From Sphingomonas sp. PP-CE-1A-559 (GTDB lineage Bacteria; Pseudomonadota; Alphaproteobacteria; Sphingomonadales; Sphingomonadaceae), in assembly GCF_004340965.1 (NCBI RefSeq), contig NZ_SLYA01000004.1, positions 186,001-250,000 of the forward strand: a stretch of DNA of 64,000 nucleotides. Direction: 5' to 3'. Of the stretch, positions 25,278 to 34,210 are shown one piece after another. The first letter of the stretch is position 1. Each line of letters starts with the position of its first letter. Position numbers and translations under genes: made by a program. The notes beneath the pieces were generated by a model. That model worked only from the letters and a program-made list of their open reading frames with translations, searched no databases and was not told the origin of the DNA.

Positions 25278-25895
25278 TTAGTTCAGGCGGCTGAGGCCGG
25301 AGATCGAGCGGTCGACCATCATGCGGTCGGCGGCAGCGTCGTGATGCTCGGCGATGAGGATGCCGGCAGCCTTCGCCGCAGCATCAGCCGCCCGCGCGCG
25401 GACTTCGGCGATTGCGGCGCGCTCGGCAGCGGCGATTTTGTCCTCGGCCATCTTCGCGCGGCGGGTCATCAGGTCTTCGGCACCAGCCTTCGCCTTGGCA
25501 ATGATCGCCGCGGCTTCGGTGTGGGCATGGGCCTTCATGGCTTCGGCTTCGACGTGCGCGGTCTTGGCCTTTGCCTCATACTCGGTGCGGATCGCTTCGG
25601 CTTCGGCACGGAGCGCCTTGGCTTCGTCGAGCTGCGTACGGATGCCGGCGATGCGCGTGTCGAGCATCTTGCCGATCATCCCTGGAACCTTCTTCCAGAT
25701 CATCAGCAGGATGACGACGATCATCGCCACCGCGACCCAGCCGGTCGAGGTCAGGCCGAGCGCGGTCGGATCGGGCACATGCTCGACGCCGCCGGGTGCG
25801 GCCGTGTGACCCTGGAGGCCCTGATTGTCGATCGCACCCTCGGGCGCCATGCCCTCGCCGTGGATGACCTTTGCGGCCGAATCTGGATTAGCCAT
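25278..25895 (-). CDS. atpF: ATP synthase Fo subunit b
   Basis: Peripheral-stalk subunit. 205 aa: an unusual polar N-terminal tail of about 50 residues, one membrane span (VAVAMIVVILLMIW, about 53-68), then a long charged coiled coil (TRIAGIRTQLDEAKALRAEAEAI...) that binds delta. The tail before the membrane segment is longer than in enteric b. It overlaps the b' gene by 8 bp, the usual alphaproteobacterial b'-b order, and is last in the Fo operon. Confidence 0.93.
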   Translation of the reverse strand: MANPDSAAKVIHGEGMAPEGAIDNQGLQGHTAAPGGVEHVPDPTALGLTSTGWVAVAMIVVILLMIWKKVPGMIGKMLDTRIAGIRTQLDEAKALRAEAEAIRTEYEAKAKTAHVEAEAMKAHAHTEAAAIIAKAKAGAEDLMTRRAKMAEDKIAAAERAAIAEVRARAADAAAKAAGILIAEHHDAAADRMMVDRSISGLSRLN

Positions 25896-26382
25896 GCGCC
25901 GTCGTCCTGCGTACCGCGTCGGTCGCCGCGTCCAGGCTGACCTGGAGGCCGGCTACCTTGGCGGCCAATTGCTGTGCTGCTTCGGCGGCGACACCCTGCA
26001 AGTTCGAGAGCGCCTCGGCCTTAGCGTTCGCGACCGCCAGATCGTGATGACCCAGACGCTCGGCGAGTTCGGCGTCGGCCGCATGGACCTGCTGCTCGAA
26101 TGCGGTCGCCGCACGCTTCGCAGCGGCAGCCGTCTCGGCCTGCGCCGCGACGCGGGCCGCGTCCATTTCGGCCTGCCAGTTCGCCTGGACCGTATCGGCC
26201 TGCGTACGAGCAGCGACCGCTGCCGCCAGATCGCCCGCGATTCGGCCTTCGCGCGAGTCCACGTTGGACACGATCTTCGGCACCATTCCCTTGCCGATCC
26301 CGAAATACAGGATGCCGAAGGTGAGGAGCAGCCAGAAGATCTGCGAGGCGTAGGTAGCGGCTATCTGGGAAATCTGGGGCAT
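25888..26382 (-). CDS. ATP synthase Fo subunit b' (AtpG/AtpF2)
   Basis: Second stalk subunit found in alphaproteobacteria and phototrophs, pairing with b as a heterodimer. 164 aa: membrane span near the N-terminus (IFWLLLTFGILYFGIG, about 15-30), then KIVSNVDSREGRIAGDLAAA and a coiled coil. The ATG at 26382 has AAGGA 6 nt upstream; an upstream in-frame extension is rejected. It lies between atpE and b. Confidence 0.93.
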   Translation of the reverse strand: MPQISQIAATYASQIFWLLLTFGILYFGIGKGMVPKIVSNVDSREGRIAGDLAAAVAARTQADTVQANWQAEMDAARVAAQAETAAAAKRAATAFEQQVHAADAELAERLGHHDLAVANAKAEALSNLQGVAAEAAQQLAAKVAGLQVSLDAATDAVRRTTAHG

Positions 26383-26436
26383 GTCGGTCCTTCGTGAAAC
26401 GGCCGGGCGCGGTCGCCCGGCCAATTCAGCGAGTTG

Positions 26437-26664
26437 TTAGGCGACGAACACGAGGATGATCATCGTGACGAAGGCGAGCAGACCGAGAAGCTCGGCTGCT
26501 GCGAAACCGATGAACAGACGGCCCTGCTGGCTGTCGGCTGCGCCCGGGTTGCGGAGAGCGCCGGCGAGGAACTGGGCGAACACGTTGCCCACGCCGAGTG
26601 CCGCGAGGCCCATGCCGATCGCTGCGAGGCCGGCACCGATCATCTTTGCTGCTTGTGCGTCCAT
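26437..26664 (-). CDS. atpE: ATP synthase Fo subunit c
   Basis: Proteolipid of the proton-driven rotor ring. 75 aa, two transmembrane helices with the polar loop LRNPGA (residues 37-42) and the proton-binding Glu58 in AAAELLGLLAF. Glu rather than Asp is usual in alphaproteobacteria. No Na+-type ligand set is evident, so proton coupling is expected. GGGAA lies 8 nt before the ATG. Confidence 0.97.
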   Translation of the reverse strand: MDAQAAKMIGAGLAAIGMGLAALGVGNVFAQFLAGALRNPGAADSQQGRLFIGFAAAELLGLLAFVTMIILVFVA

Positions 26665-26703
26665 GGTAAATTCCCTTTGAAAATCAGTTGGTAAATAGAA
26701 AAC

Positions 26704-27495
26704 TTAGTGAAGGTTAACCGCGTCGTTCAGATAGACCGACGTCAGCAACGCGAACACGTATGCCTGGATCGCGGCGACCAGCAGCTCGAGCAGCGTGATG
26801 CCGATCATCAGCAGCATGCTCGGCGCGGTCACCAGGCCGATGTACATCCCACCGAGGTTCAGGCCGTTGATCACGAACGCGGCCAGCACCTTGAGCAGGA
26901 TATGGCCTGCGGTCATCGCCACGAACAGTCGCAGACCGAGCGAGAACGGACGCACCAGGAACGACATCAGCTCGACCACGAAGATCAGCGGGATCATCAG
27001 TGCGGGTGTGCCGCTCGGCACGAACAGCGAGAAGAAGTGGAAGCCGTGCTTACCGAAGCCGACGAGCAGCACGATCGCGAAGCTGATCAGCGCCAGCACG
27101 CCGGTGACGGTCATGTGGCTGGTCACGGTGAACGGATGCACGCCGGGGACGATGCCGAACGGCAGGAGCCCGATGATGTTCGCGAACAGGATGAACATGA
27201 ACAGCGAGAAGACATACGGCACGAAGCGCTTGCCGCCGGGGCCGACATTCTGCTCGAGCATGCCCGAGATGAAGCCGGTGAATCCCTCGACCGCCATCTG
27301 CCAGCGACCGGGGACGAGCTCACGCTTCATACCGCCGATCATAAACGCCCAAAGCGCGACCAGCGTCACCACCATCCACAATGCGGAATTGGTGAACGAC
27401 AGGTCATAGCCACCAACGATCCAGTGCGAGCCGAACGCCGGCTCGATCAGGAACTGGTGCATCGGATCGATCTTGCCGCCCTGTTCTGCCGCCAC
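26704..27495 (-). CDS. atpB: ATP synthase Fo subunit a
   Basis: Stator subunit forming the proton half-channels against the c ring. 263 aa with five or six hydrophobic helices; the essential Arg189 is in FSLGLRLFVAM, and IPLIFVVELMSFLVRP and AAIQAYVFALLTSVYL are characteristic. It starts with GTG at 27495 (GGGA upstream). It lies between atpI and atpE. Confidence 0.96.
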   Translation of the reverse strand: MAAEQGGKIDPMHQFLIEPAFGSHWIVGGYDLSFTNSALWMVVTLVALWAFMIGGMKRELVPGRWQMAVEGFTGFISGMLEQNVGPGGKRFVPYVFSLFMFILFANIIGLLPFGIVPGVHPFTVTSHMTVTGVLALISFAIVLLVGFGKHGFHFFSLFVPSGTPALMIPLIFVVELMSFLVRPFSLGLRLFVAMTAGHILLKVLAAFVINGLNLGGMYIGLVTAPSMLLMIGITLLELLVAAIQAYVFALLTSVYLNDAVNLH

Positions 27496-27532
27496 GTGGA
27501 ATCCCTGCCGTCTTGATACGACAAACGCCCGG

Positions 27533-27853
27533 TTACTCCGGGCGTTCGCCTGAAATTCGAATGATCTGCCTGAACGCGACCGCTATCCCGAGGAACAGCA
27601 GCACGATCAGTCCCCAAGGGCCAGTGCCGAACCAATGGTCAATCAACCACCCGATCAGCGCACTGCCGACAAGACTCCCGATGAGAGCGGAAATGACGCG
27701 ATTGCCTTGCGAGTACCCCCGCTCGGCATCCGCCCCCTTCTGCCCCTTTGTCAGCGTTTCCCGATGCTGCGCCTCTCGCAATCGCTCATCGAGCGCGGAA
27801 AGTCGCGGATCTTCAACACCCTGGGGGTCCTGTCCGGGTTCGATCTCCGCCAC
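27533..27853 (-). CDS. atpI: AtpI/AtpZ-type ATP synthase assembly protein
   Basis: 106 aa with two membrane helices (VISALIGSLVGSALIGWLID and GLIVLLFLGIAVAFRQII) after a charged cytoplasmic N-terminus; the GWLIDHWFGTGPWGLI loop is typical of AtpI/F1Fo-assembly (DUF) proteins that assist c-ring assembly or Mg2+ supply. The GTG at 27853 is preferred because GGAGG lies 7 nt upstream; an ATG two codons earlier is only 1 nt from it. First gene of the Fo operon, with the putative promoter at 27927-27955. Confidence 0.85.
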   Translation of the reverse strand: MAEIEPGQDPQGVEDPRLSALDERLREAQHRETLTKGQKGADAERGYSQGNRVISALIGSLVGSALIGWLIDHWFGTGPWGLIVLLFLGIAVAFRQIIRISGERPE

Positions 27854-27926
27854 GCACATTCCTCCACCTGATTTCGCATCGGGGGAGGAAGCAAGCAGCG
27901 ACGAGCGATCCCGCCAAGGCGCGGTC

Positions 27927-27955
27927 CGTTTAGAAAAGGGGGGGGGGCAAGTCAA
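27927..27955 (-). promoter_or_regulatory. Putative Fo-operon promoter with a C10 tract in the spacer
   Basis: On the minus strand, TTGACT (27955-27950) is followed after exactly 17 bp by TAAACG (27932-27927). The spacer includes ten consecutive C (27947-27938). The -35 is a good match, the -10 only fair. The start would be about 70 nt before atpI. Change in homopolymer length would change -35/-10 spacing. Confidence 0.5.
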
Positions 27956-28036
27956 CCGGTGTGACAGGGGTGTCATTAATCGAGGCGGCGGATGGGATTG
28001 GCGCGACGGCACTGAATATGAGGAAGGCGACTTCTT

Positions 28037-28144
28037 CTCCCCTCCCAGGAAGGGAGGGGCCGGGGGTGGGTCGGCCAGTTGGCTGGCGTCACGGTCCCCA
28101 AGCATCCGACCTACCCCCAACCCCTCCCTTGTCAGGGAGGGGAG
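28037..28144. repeat. REPIN-like element, family A, between ydbL and the Fo promoter
   Basis: CTCCCCTCCCAGGAAGGGAGG...and CCCTCCCTTGTCAGGGAGGGG, with inner GGGGGTGGGTCGG / CCGACCTACCCCC. The 300-bp gap from atpI to ydbL holds this element plus the promoter; I see no other gene. Confidence 0.88.
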
Positions 28145-28153
28145 CAGGTTAGG

Positions 28154-28534
28154 TCAAACGCAGCGCGAATCGCGTTCGGGCGCGCCGGCGGTGCGGGTCT
28201 TCCAGACGCCGTTCGGAGTCTTGTACTTCTCGCCGGGGTTGGTCTGCATGATCAGGTTGCAACCACTGGTGAAGGCGAGTTGCTCGACCGTCGCGCCGCT
28301 CGCCTGCGCCTTTGCCGTGTACGCCGATTTGCGCTGGATATTGATGTTGTTGACGAGCGCACGCAGGTCGCCGCTCGCGGCACCGACCAGGCCGAGATAG
28401 CCGTCGGGCTGTTCGCCGACCTCGCCCCCGGCACGCGCCGCGGCGTAGGCCGGATCGCGCTGCGCGGTTGCCGCGACAGACAGGCCACCGAGAGCCGCCG
28501 CTGCGGCAACCATCATAAGGACCTTGGTCTTCAT
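28154..28534 (-). CDS. ydbL: YdbL family protein (DUF1318)
   Basis: 126 aa, exported: signal peptide to about residue 25 (VAATAQ). The DUF1318 core includes GYLGLV, LRALVNNINIQRKSAYTAKAQ and the late CNLIMQTNPGEKYKTPNGVW. In E. coli YdbL is encoded with YdbH and YnbE and modulates their intermembrane lipid bridge. Here the gene is third in the same operon, one base after ynbE. Confidence 0.9.
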   Translation of the reverse strand: MKTKVLMMVAAAAALGGLSVAATAQRDPAYAAARAGGEVGEQPDGYLGLVGAASGDLRALVNNINIQRKSAYTAKAQASGATVEQLAFTSGCNLIMQTNPGEKYKTPNGVWKTRTAGAPERDSRCV

Positions 28535-28535
28535 C

Positions 28536-28763
28536 TTAGAATATCCCCGGATTCTGCTGGATCAACGATTTCGCCTCGCCATCGAGACGATAGACCACTT
28601 CCTGCGTGACGTTGATGTTGAGGTTGATCTCGATCGGCTTGTCGGGCGCCGACACGTTGATGCAGCCCGGCAAGGCCGCCGTCAGCCCGATAATCGCGAT
28701 CGTCCTCGTCATCCTGCGCAAGATCGGCCTTTGCTCCAGCTTCTTCAATCCTGTTTCGGTCAT
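28536..28763 (-). CDS. ynbE: YnbE family lipoprotein
   Basis: 75 aa from the ATG overlapping the ydbH stop (ATGA), or 58 aa from an internal ATG at 28712, which would place the lipobox Cys (ALPGC) at a more usual position 17. The short mature part (IEINLNINVTQEVVYRLDGEAK) is the YnbE signature. The E. coli protein is an outer-membrane lipoprotein stacking by beta-strand addition onto YdbH to complete the bridge. Confidence 0.9.
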   Translation of the reverse strand: MTETGLKKLEQRPILRRMTRTIAIIGLTAALPGCINVSAPDKPIEINLNINVTQEVVYRLDGEAKSLIQQNPGIF

Positions 28764-31700
28764 GGCACGATCCTGCTTGCGGGAGGCTGAATGGTCGGGG
28801 GTTTAGGAGCCGGCGGCGCGGCTTGCTGCTGGAGCAAAGCCGGCAGGTTGCGCTGGATCAGCCGCTTCGGATCGTAGAAGCTCTGCGCCGAATCGAGCAG
28901 CCCGCGGAACGGCGCCTTGATCCGGATATTGAAGATGAACGGCAGTTTCTGCAGGCGACGGACGATGAAGTTCGCCTTTGCCCCCTCGCCCTGGCTGATC
29001 CCGGCGAACCGCACGTCGGTGACCATCTCGCCCGCGAGCGGCCCGTTCATGCCGACTCGCAACGACTGGTAGCGGAGCGACTTCAGCGCCTGGAACGCGA
29101 TGTTCGCCCAGACGCCGAGATCCTTCTGGCTGAGATCGCCGACATAGGCGAGCGTGCCGCCGCCCGGCCGGACGCGCAGGTCGCCGCCCTCGATCCGGCC
29201 GCCGGTCTCGTCGAAGATCATCGGCAGCACGCCATCGAAGATGCCGGTCGCATCGAGATTCTTGAAATCGAACTGTTGCAAGAACTGGTCGGCCGCCATG
29301 TTGGCGACGTGGAACGTCATCCGCCGCTCGGACTGGGCGGAGAAATCGAGCAGCGTAGGATCGAGCGTCAGCGATCCACCCGCGAACGGCCACCGCCCGC
29401 CCTCGACCTGCACGCGCGCGCCGGGCAGCGTCTGGTAGCGGATCGTGCCGTCGCTGACCGGGATGCCGGGGTTGAGCGTGCGGATCGTCGCTACCTGCCC
29501 CGGTGCACTCTGGAGGTTGAGCAGGTCGGTGAAGCGGATCTCGGTGGCGATTCCCGTGACGGGACCAAATGCGGCGGCGAGATCGGTGCCGGCGGTGCGG
29601 AACACGCCGGTGCTCGTCACGCCGTCGGGGCTCCAGGCGATATGCCCCTCACCGCTGACCGTTCCGTTGACATCGGCGATCACGCCGAAGGTCAGCGGGG
29701 TTAGCGCGTCGGGTTGCAGCTTGTCCTTGGCGAACGCGATCGCGGGGACATTCAGGTCGGCCTTGCCGGCGCCGGCGCCGAGTGCGTGGGTCAGGGTGAC
29801 GTCGGCGACCTTGGTGTTGGTGGTCGGCTCGAACAGCGTGCCCGCCGCGGTGATCGTGCCGTTGACCAGCGCGAGAGTCACAGTACGCGCGGCGAGCGGC
29901 TTGAACCTAGGCGTCGGCGAGGCATCGGACACCCCCATCGCGCCGGCGAGGTTCAGCGCGCCATTGACGAGCGTCCAGTCGCCTGCCGCATCGCCGAGCA
30001 ACAGCGGCACGTTGGCGATCTGACCCGAGCCGCCCGTGAACGCGCCTGCCACGCCCTGCCCGGTCATGCGGCCCGTGACGGTGGCGAAATCGAGTTTCGT
30101 GATGCGTTCGGGCGCGCCGATTCGAGTCTGCACGCCATCGATGGCAAAGCCGCGATCCGCCAGCCGCACGGTCGCTCCCGCGGTGGCAAGCGTGATCGGG
30201 GTAGTGCCGAGTCGCCCACCCAGCTTGGCCGCGGCGATCTTCGCGCCGCCGCTAACCCGTGCGCCGTTGACCTGCACCAGCGCGCCATCGAGCGGGCACA
30301 AGGTCAGCCGCGAGGGATCAAGCACAAGCCCGGATATCGCGAGACGCTGCACGGCAAGCGGCGTGCAACCGGTGTTGACGACCAGCCGCCCGCGACCGTT
30401 CCACAGCGCCCCAACCGGCATCGACAGGCCATCGACCCGGTTGCCGGGACCGCCCGCACCGATCGATCCCCCGAGCGTGACACGCGTCGCGATCGAGGTT
30501 GCCCCGCCCGGCGTGGCGCTAAAGGTGACGGGCGTCAGCGCCAGTCGCGCGCTACCCGCCGCATAAGGCGCGATGGTGGCCACGCCGCGGATCGCCGCGC
30601 CCGGTTTCGCCTGCGCCAGCGACACGCGCGCCTCGGGCAAGCCGCCGCCGCGCATCGCTAGTACCGTGTCGAGCCGGACGCCGCCGTTCGGCCAACCGAA
30701 CGCGACCCCGGTTCCGCCGCCGAGCGCCACTCGCGCACCGCTGGCGGACGCGAGCGCCAGACGCGACAGCACGGCCTGGCCGCGCCCACCGTTGACCCGC
30801 ACGCGAAGGTCGGCGTCAGCGGCAAATCCGCGGCCGGCCTTCTGGACCGCCTGCGTTACCGCTTTAGCCAACGGCGCGACGGGCGTCCCGGCGCCCGCAT
30901 CACCGATGCCCGTCAGTCCCGCGAGTCGCTTCTGCGCCACTGCCGCCCCGCTCGCCTGGACGCGCCCGTCGAACGCGATCTGCTGCCCGATCCGGTAGGT
31001 GCCCGCGAACGAAACCCGCCGCGCGCCGCCCTCGATCGTGCGAACGGTATCGGCGGCGATGTTCGCCTTGCCGCCGGTCGTCGCCGCGCTTCCGGTGAAG
31101 TCGATCGTGCCCCCGACACCCGCCAAAGTCGCACCCGGCGTCCGGGCCGCGCCTGTCTTGAGCGTCGCCTTACCCTGCCAGCGATCGAGCGCGGCGGAGA
31201 GGCCGACGTCCAGATCCGCCACGATCCGCTCCGCCTGCGTCGTCCCGCAGGCGAGCCGCGACACGCGCACCGGCCCCGTGATCGTCGGTTTCGCCGCGTC
31301 GATCCGTAGCTTCACCGTTGCCGCGAGCCGATCGATCACGCACCCGCCGACATCGAGCCGCTCGCTGATCGCTGCCAGCGTACCGCGGAACCCGTCGTCG
31401 AGCTTGCCGGAACCGGCGAGCTTCAGTCCGACGATCCCTTGCGGCGTCTCCAGCCGCATGCGCCCATCGGCGACCGATACGTCGAGCGCGGGCAACGCGA
31501 ACGGCTTCCCCGACGGCGCCGGCAGCAGCTTGTCGATCGCGCCGAGCGAGACTTTCCCGTCCACCAGCCGCCCGCGCAGCCGGACCTTCCCCGCGCGCAC
31601 GCCCTCCAGATACGGCCCCGACAACCCGACGCCGGTCCGCGTCTCGACCCAGTCCGCCACGAGATCGGGATGCGCCGGATCGCCGATCACGACGTTGCTC

Positions 31701-31927
31701 AGTCGCTGCCAACCCAGTGCGAGGTCGGTAATGTCGTACCGCACGGGCACGCCAACCTTGGCAAGTTCACGGTCGATGAATCCCTCGGCGACCGGCTTCC
31801 GCACCAGCCACAGCACGACCAGCGCGGCGATCAGGAGCAGCGCGATCCCCAGCGCAATGCGGCGGGCAGTCGCAGGACGGCGAGGATCGGCCCCGGGGTC
31901 GGCCCCCGTCTCGCTCGTCTCGGTCAC
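28760..31927 (-). CDS. ydbH: YdbH family AsmA-like intermembrane lipid transport protein
   Basis: About 1055 aa. A single N-terminal membrane anchor (IALGIALLLIAALVVLWLV) precedes a very long beta-rich periplasmic region and a C-terminal YdbH/dicarboxylate-transport-like domain (FAGGSLTLDPTLLDF, DGVLPMIFDETGGRIEGGDLR). This is the architecture of TamB/YhdP/YdbH bridges that carry phospholipid to the outer membrane. The GTG at 31927 has GGAG upstream; ATGs at 31960 and 31981 are alternatives. The N-terminus is 33-90 bp from divergent radC depending on start. Confidence 0.9.
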   Translation of the reverse strand: MTETSETGADPGADPRRPATARRIALGIALLLIAALVVLWLVRKPVAEGFIDRELAKVGVPVRYDITDLALGWQRLSNVVIGDPAHPDLVADWVETRTGVGLSGPYLEGVRAGKVRLRGRLVDGKVSLGAIDKLLPAPSGKPFALPALDVSVADGRMRLETPQGIVGLKLAGSGKLDDGFRGTLAAISERLDVGGCVIDRLAATVKLRIDAAKPTITGPVRVSRLACGTTQAERIVADLDVGLSAALDRWQGKATLKTGAARTPGATLAGVGGTIDFTGSAATTGGKANIAADTVRTIEGGARRVSFAGTYRIGQQIAFDGRVQASGAAVAQKRLAGLTGIGDAGAGTPVAPLAKAVTQAVQKAGRGFAADADLRVRVNGGRGQAVLSRLALASASGARVALGGGTGVAFGWPNGGVRLDTVLAMRGGGLPEARVSLAQAKPGAAIRGVATIAPYAAGSARLALTPVTFSATPGGATSIATRVTLGGSIGAGGPGNRVDGLSMPVGALWNGRGRLVVNTGCTPLAVQRLAISGLVLDPSRLTLCPLDGALVQVNGARVSGGAKIAAAKLGGRLGTTPITLATAGATVRLADRGFAIDGVQTRIGAPERITKLDFATVTGRMTGQGVAGAFTGGSGQIANVPLLLGDAAGDWTLVNGALNLAGAMGVSDASPTPRFKPLAARTVTLALVNGTITAAGTLFEPTTNTKVADVTLTHALGAGAGKADLNVPAIAFAKDKLQPDALTPLTFGVIADVNGTVSGEGHIAWSPDGVTSTGVFRTAGTDLAAAFGPVTGIATEIRFTDLLNLQSAPGQVATIRTLNPGIPVSDGTIRYQTLPGARVQVEGGRWPFAGGSLTLDPTLLDFSAQSERRMTFHVANMAADQFLQQFDFKNLDATGIFDGVLPMIFDETGGRIEGGDLRVRPGGGTLAYVGDLSQKDLGVWANIAFQALKSLRYQSLRVGMNGPLAGEMVTDVRFAGISQGEGAKANFIVRRLQKLPFIFNIRIKAPFRGLLDSAQSFYDPKRLIQRNLPALLQQQAAPPAPKPPTIQPPASRIVP

Positions 31928-32013
31928 CAACTCACTCCGCCACGCTTTCAAGGCCTGCATAGGCGGGAGCGAGGGCGTCATGCAATTGCCCAGGGATGTG
32001 CTAGCATCGCAAA

Positions 32014-32718
32014 ATGACCGATCCGGACGAAGACGCTGACGTCCGGGGGGACGATCTGAAAGGCCATCGCGGTCGCCTTCGCAAACGCCTGTTCGAAGGC
32101 GGTAGCGACGCGCTGCTCGATCACGAACTCATCGAATATCTGCTCGCGATCGCGATCCCGCGCGGCGACACCAAGGCACTCGCCAAGGCACTGATGCGCG
32201 AGTTCGGCGGGATCGGTGGGGTGCTGACCGCGGATGCCGAGGCGCTCGGCCGGGTGAAGGGCATGGGCGAGATCTCGACCGCCGCGATCAAGATCGCACA
32301 CGCCGCCGCGATCCGCCTGCTCCAGTCGCACGTCAGCGACCGCCCGGTGCTCGCCAACTGGCAGGCGCTGCTCGACTATCTCCGCGCGGACATGGCGCAT
32401 CACGCGATCGAACGCTTTCGCGTGCTGCACCTCAACACCAAGAACATGCTGATTCGCGACGAGGTGATGAGCAAGGGCTCGATCGACCAAGCCGCGGTGT
32501 ATGTCCGCGAAGTCATCCGCCGCGCGATCGACCTGGGCTCCGCGTCGATCATCCTCGTGCACAATCACCCGAGCGGCGACCCCTCCCCCAGCCGTGCCGA
32601 TATCGACATCACGCGGACGATCGCTGAGGCGGGCAAGCGGCTCGGCATTACCGTCCACGACCATATCGTGATGGGTACCGGCGGCCATGTCAGCCTGCGT
32701 GCGCAAGGGTTGATCTGA
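32014..32718 (+). CDS. radC: RadC family JAMM-domain protein
   Basis: 234 aa: an N-terminal helix-hairpin-helix region (GGVLTADAEALGRVKGMGEI) and a C-terminal MPN/JAMM metal site with H183-N-H185 and Asp196 in VHNHPSGDPSPSRADID. Widespread in bacteria; despite its name, a repair role is not established. It is divergent from ydbH and has no obvious Shine-Dalgarno. Confidence 0.95.
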   Translation: MTDPDEDADVRGDDLKGHRGRLRKRLFEGGSDALLDHELIEYLLAIAIPRGDTKALAKALMREFGGIGGVLTADAEALGRVKGMGEISTAAIKIAHAAAIRLLQSHVSDRPVLANWQALLDYLRADMAHHAIERFRVLHLNTKNMLIRDEVMSKGSIDQAAVYVREVIRRAIDLGSASIILVHNHPSGDPSPSRADIDITRTIAEAGKRLGITVHDHIVMGTGGHVSLRAQGLI

Positions 32719-32800
32719 CGCAATCAGATAAAGGAGAAACATCCGAAACTCCTCGTGCCTTTTCATCCGTATCTTCGTTGTCACGGCAAAGGAATTGCAT

Positions 32801-33010
32801 GTGGATAACAAGTTGCACGACGAAGCCTCGGAGGTAGCCGCCGAGCACGGTCAGGTCATGGTCGATGGGCCGGACGGCGTCGCCGTATCATTGACGCCCG
32901 ACGCCGCGGCCGAAACTTCCGATCGGCTGCTCAATGCCGCCGTCGAGGCGCAGGGGCAGATCCTGGCTGAAACCCGTGTGGCGAAAGATCGGGTGCGCAA
33001 GGCCGACTGA
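32801..33010 (+). CDS. Small acidic protein of unknown function
   Basis: About 69 aa, no membrane segment or signal. Sequence VDNKLHDEASEVAAEHGQVM then PDGVAVSLTPDAAAETSDRL and a helical tail. The GTG at 32801 is preferred since AAAGGA lies 7 nt upstream; a TTG at 32795 also stays in frame. It lies between radC and the BLUF gene, with 65 bp to the latter. Not recognised. Confidence 0.65.
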   Translation: MDNKLHDEASEVAAEHGQVMVDGPDGVAVSLTPDAAAETSDRLLNAAVEAQGQILAETRVAKDRVRKAD

Positions 33011-33075
33011 TCTACCGCAAGTCGTAGCTCTCCGATCTATAGTAGCGATATGCGCGACTATCGACCGGAGACGCG

Positions 33076-33477
33076 ATGCGCCAGATCCTCTACATGAGTT
33101 CGAGCACCATAGCCGGCGACAAGGCCGATCTCGTGGGCATATTGCAGCAGTCCCGGCACAATAACGCGCTGCATGACATAACTGGGCTGTTGTGGTCGGA
33201 CGGCACGCATTTTTTACAGGTGATCGAGGGACCGACCGCATTCGTCGAGGCGACCTTCGGCCGTATTACACAGGACGATCGTCATTACGATCTGTCGCTC
33301 CAGCACAATATCCCAATCCACGAACGACAGTTCGGCGCCTGGACGATGGCGCACCGGCGCGCGGACGATCCCGTCGATGCGTATGATGCGCGGATGCGAC
33401 GCCTGCTCAACGGCGCGTCGCAGCGGGTGCGCGATCCGTTCCTCGCGCTGATGGCGACGGGTTCGCTGGACGGCTGA
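33076..33477 (+). CDS. Stand-alone BLUF-domain blue-light sensor
   Basis: 133 aa, a BLUF domain (residues 2-93) and a short tail, with no attached enzyme domain. All residues of the flavin photocycle are present at AppA spacing: Tyr6 (AppA Y21), Asn30 (N45), Gln48 (Q63), Trp89 (W104), Met91 (M106). It binds FAD and should report blue light through a partner protein, as PixD/Slr1694 and AppA-like proteins do. GGAG lies 5-6 nt before the ATG. Potential partners in this window are the EAL (46350) and GGDEF (54399) proteins, by inference only. Confidence 0.93.
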   Translation: MRQILYMSSSTIAGDKADLVGILQQSRHNNALHDITGLLWSDGTHFLQVIEGPTAFVEATFGRITQDDRHYDLSLQHNIPIHERQFGAWTMAHRRADDPVDAYDARMRRLLNGASQRVRDPFLALMATGSLDG

Positions 33478-33484
33478 CGTAACG

Positions 33485-33514
33485 AAGGCCGCCGGGCGCG
33501 AACCCGACGACCTT
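33485..33514 (-). terminator. Terminator-like hairpin after the EF-hand gene
   Basis: On the minus strand a 12-bp stem with two G-U pairs (33514-33503 with 33496-33485), 6-nt loop, lies about 40 bp past the EF-hand stop. On the plus strand the same pairs would be C-A mismatches, so it favours minus-strand transcripts. The T run after it is weak. Confidence 0.5.
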
Positions 33515-33552
33515 TATTAGTGTAATAGGACTTCACGAACACGCGGTTGCCA

Positions 33553-33981
33553 TCAGCCCTGCGACAGGAAGCTGGTGACCTCGGTCTTGGTCAGCGACTT
33601 GCTCTTGTCGGTATCGGCCTGCGCGAAGGCGGCGGAGACCCATTTCTTGGTCTCGGGGGCGTCGGGCTTGGTCGACGGATCGGTCTTGCTCTTCAGCGCG
33701 ACCATCCAGCCACCGAATTCTGTCGCGCTGAGCTTGCCGTCGCCGTTCTTGTCGTAGGTCGGGAACTCGGTGTCGACGACCTGTGCGACCTGGCTGCCGG
33801 TCGCGGGCTGCTCGCGCGCAGCGGGTTGCATCGGCACCGCATCGGTTGGCGTACCAGATGGGGCGGCCTGCCCGACAGCAGCACCGCCCGGCGTCGAAGT
33901 CTGCGGGGATGTCGTGGTCGTCTGCGCCAATACGGGTGCAGCAACCAGTGCCGCGCCGGCCAGCATAGCATATTTCAACAT
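33553..33981 (-). CDS. Exported EF-hand protein
   Basis: 142 aa. Signal peptide cut after about Ala19 (VLA|QTT), a Thr/Pro/Gln-rich low-complexity linker (about 21-65), then two EF-hand loops: DKNGDGKLSATE (77-88, canonical) and DTDKSKSLTKTE (123-134, with one or two weaker ligands). A periplasmic calcium-binding or sensor protein is likely, though the target is unknown. The ATG at 33981 has GGAGAG 5 nt upstream; the longer frame upstream is not signal-like. Convergent with the BLUF gene. Confidence 0.88.
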   Translation of the reverse strand: MLKYAMLAGAALVAAPVLAQTTTTSPQTSTPGGAAVGQAAPSGTPTDAVPMQPAAREQPATGSQVAQVVDTEFPTYDKNGDGKLSATEFGGWMVALKSKTDPSTKPDAPETKKWVSAAFAQADTDKSKSLTKTEVTSFLSQG

Positions 33982-34210
33982 TGCATCTCTCCGGTGGTGT
34001 TCTACGCGTCTACTAAGCAGCGTTGCGACCATGCCTGATATTTACTCGGCATCGCGAACCGCTTGCCCACTCTATACGCGCCACATTGCCAGATTTATAC
34101 CATGCGACGGGTGTTTGAACCTTCTCCTGCGTCCTGCTACCGCGTTTCGCGAGCAACCGCGGGCCAGATGGCTTGCGACGCCCTACCCTTCACGCTCCCG
34201 AGGAAACCCG

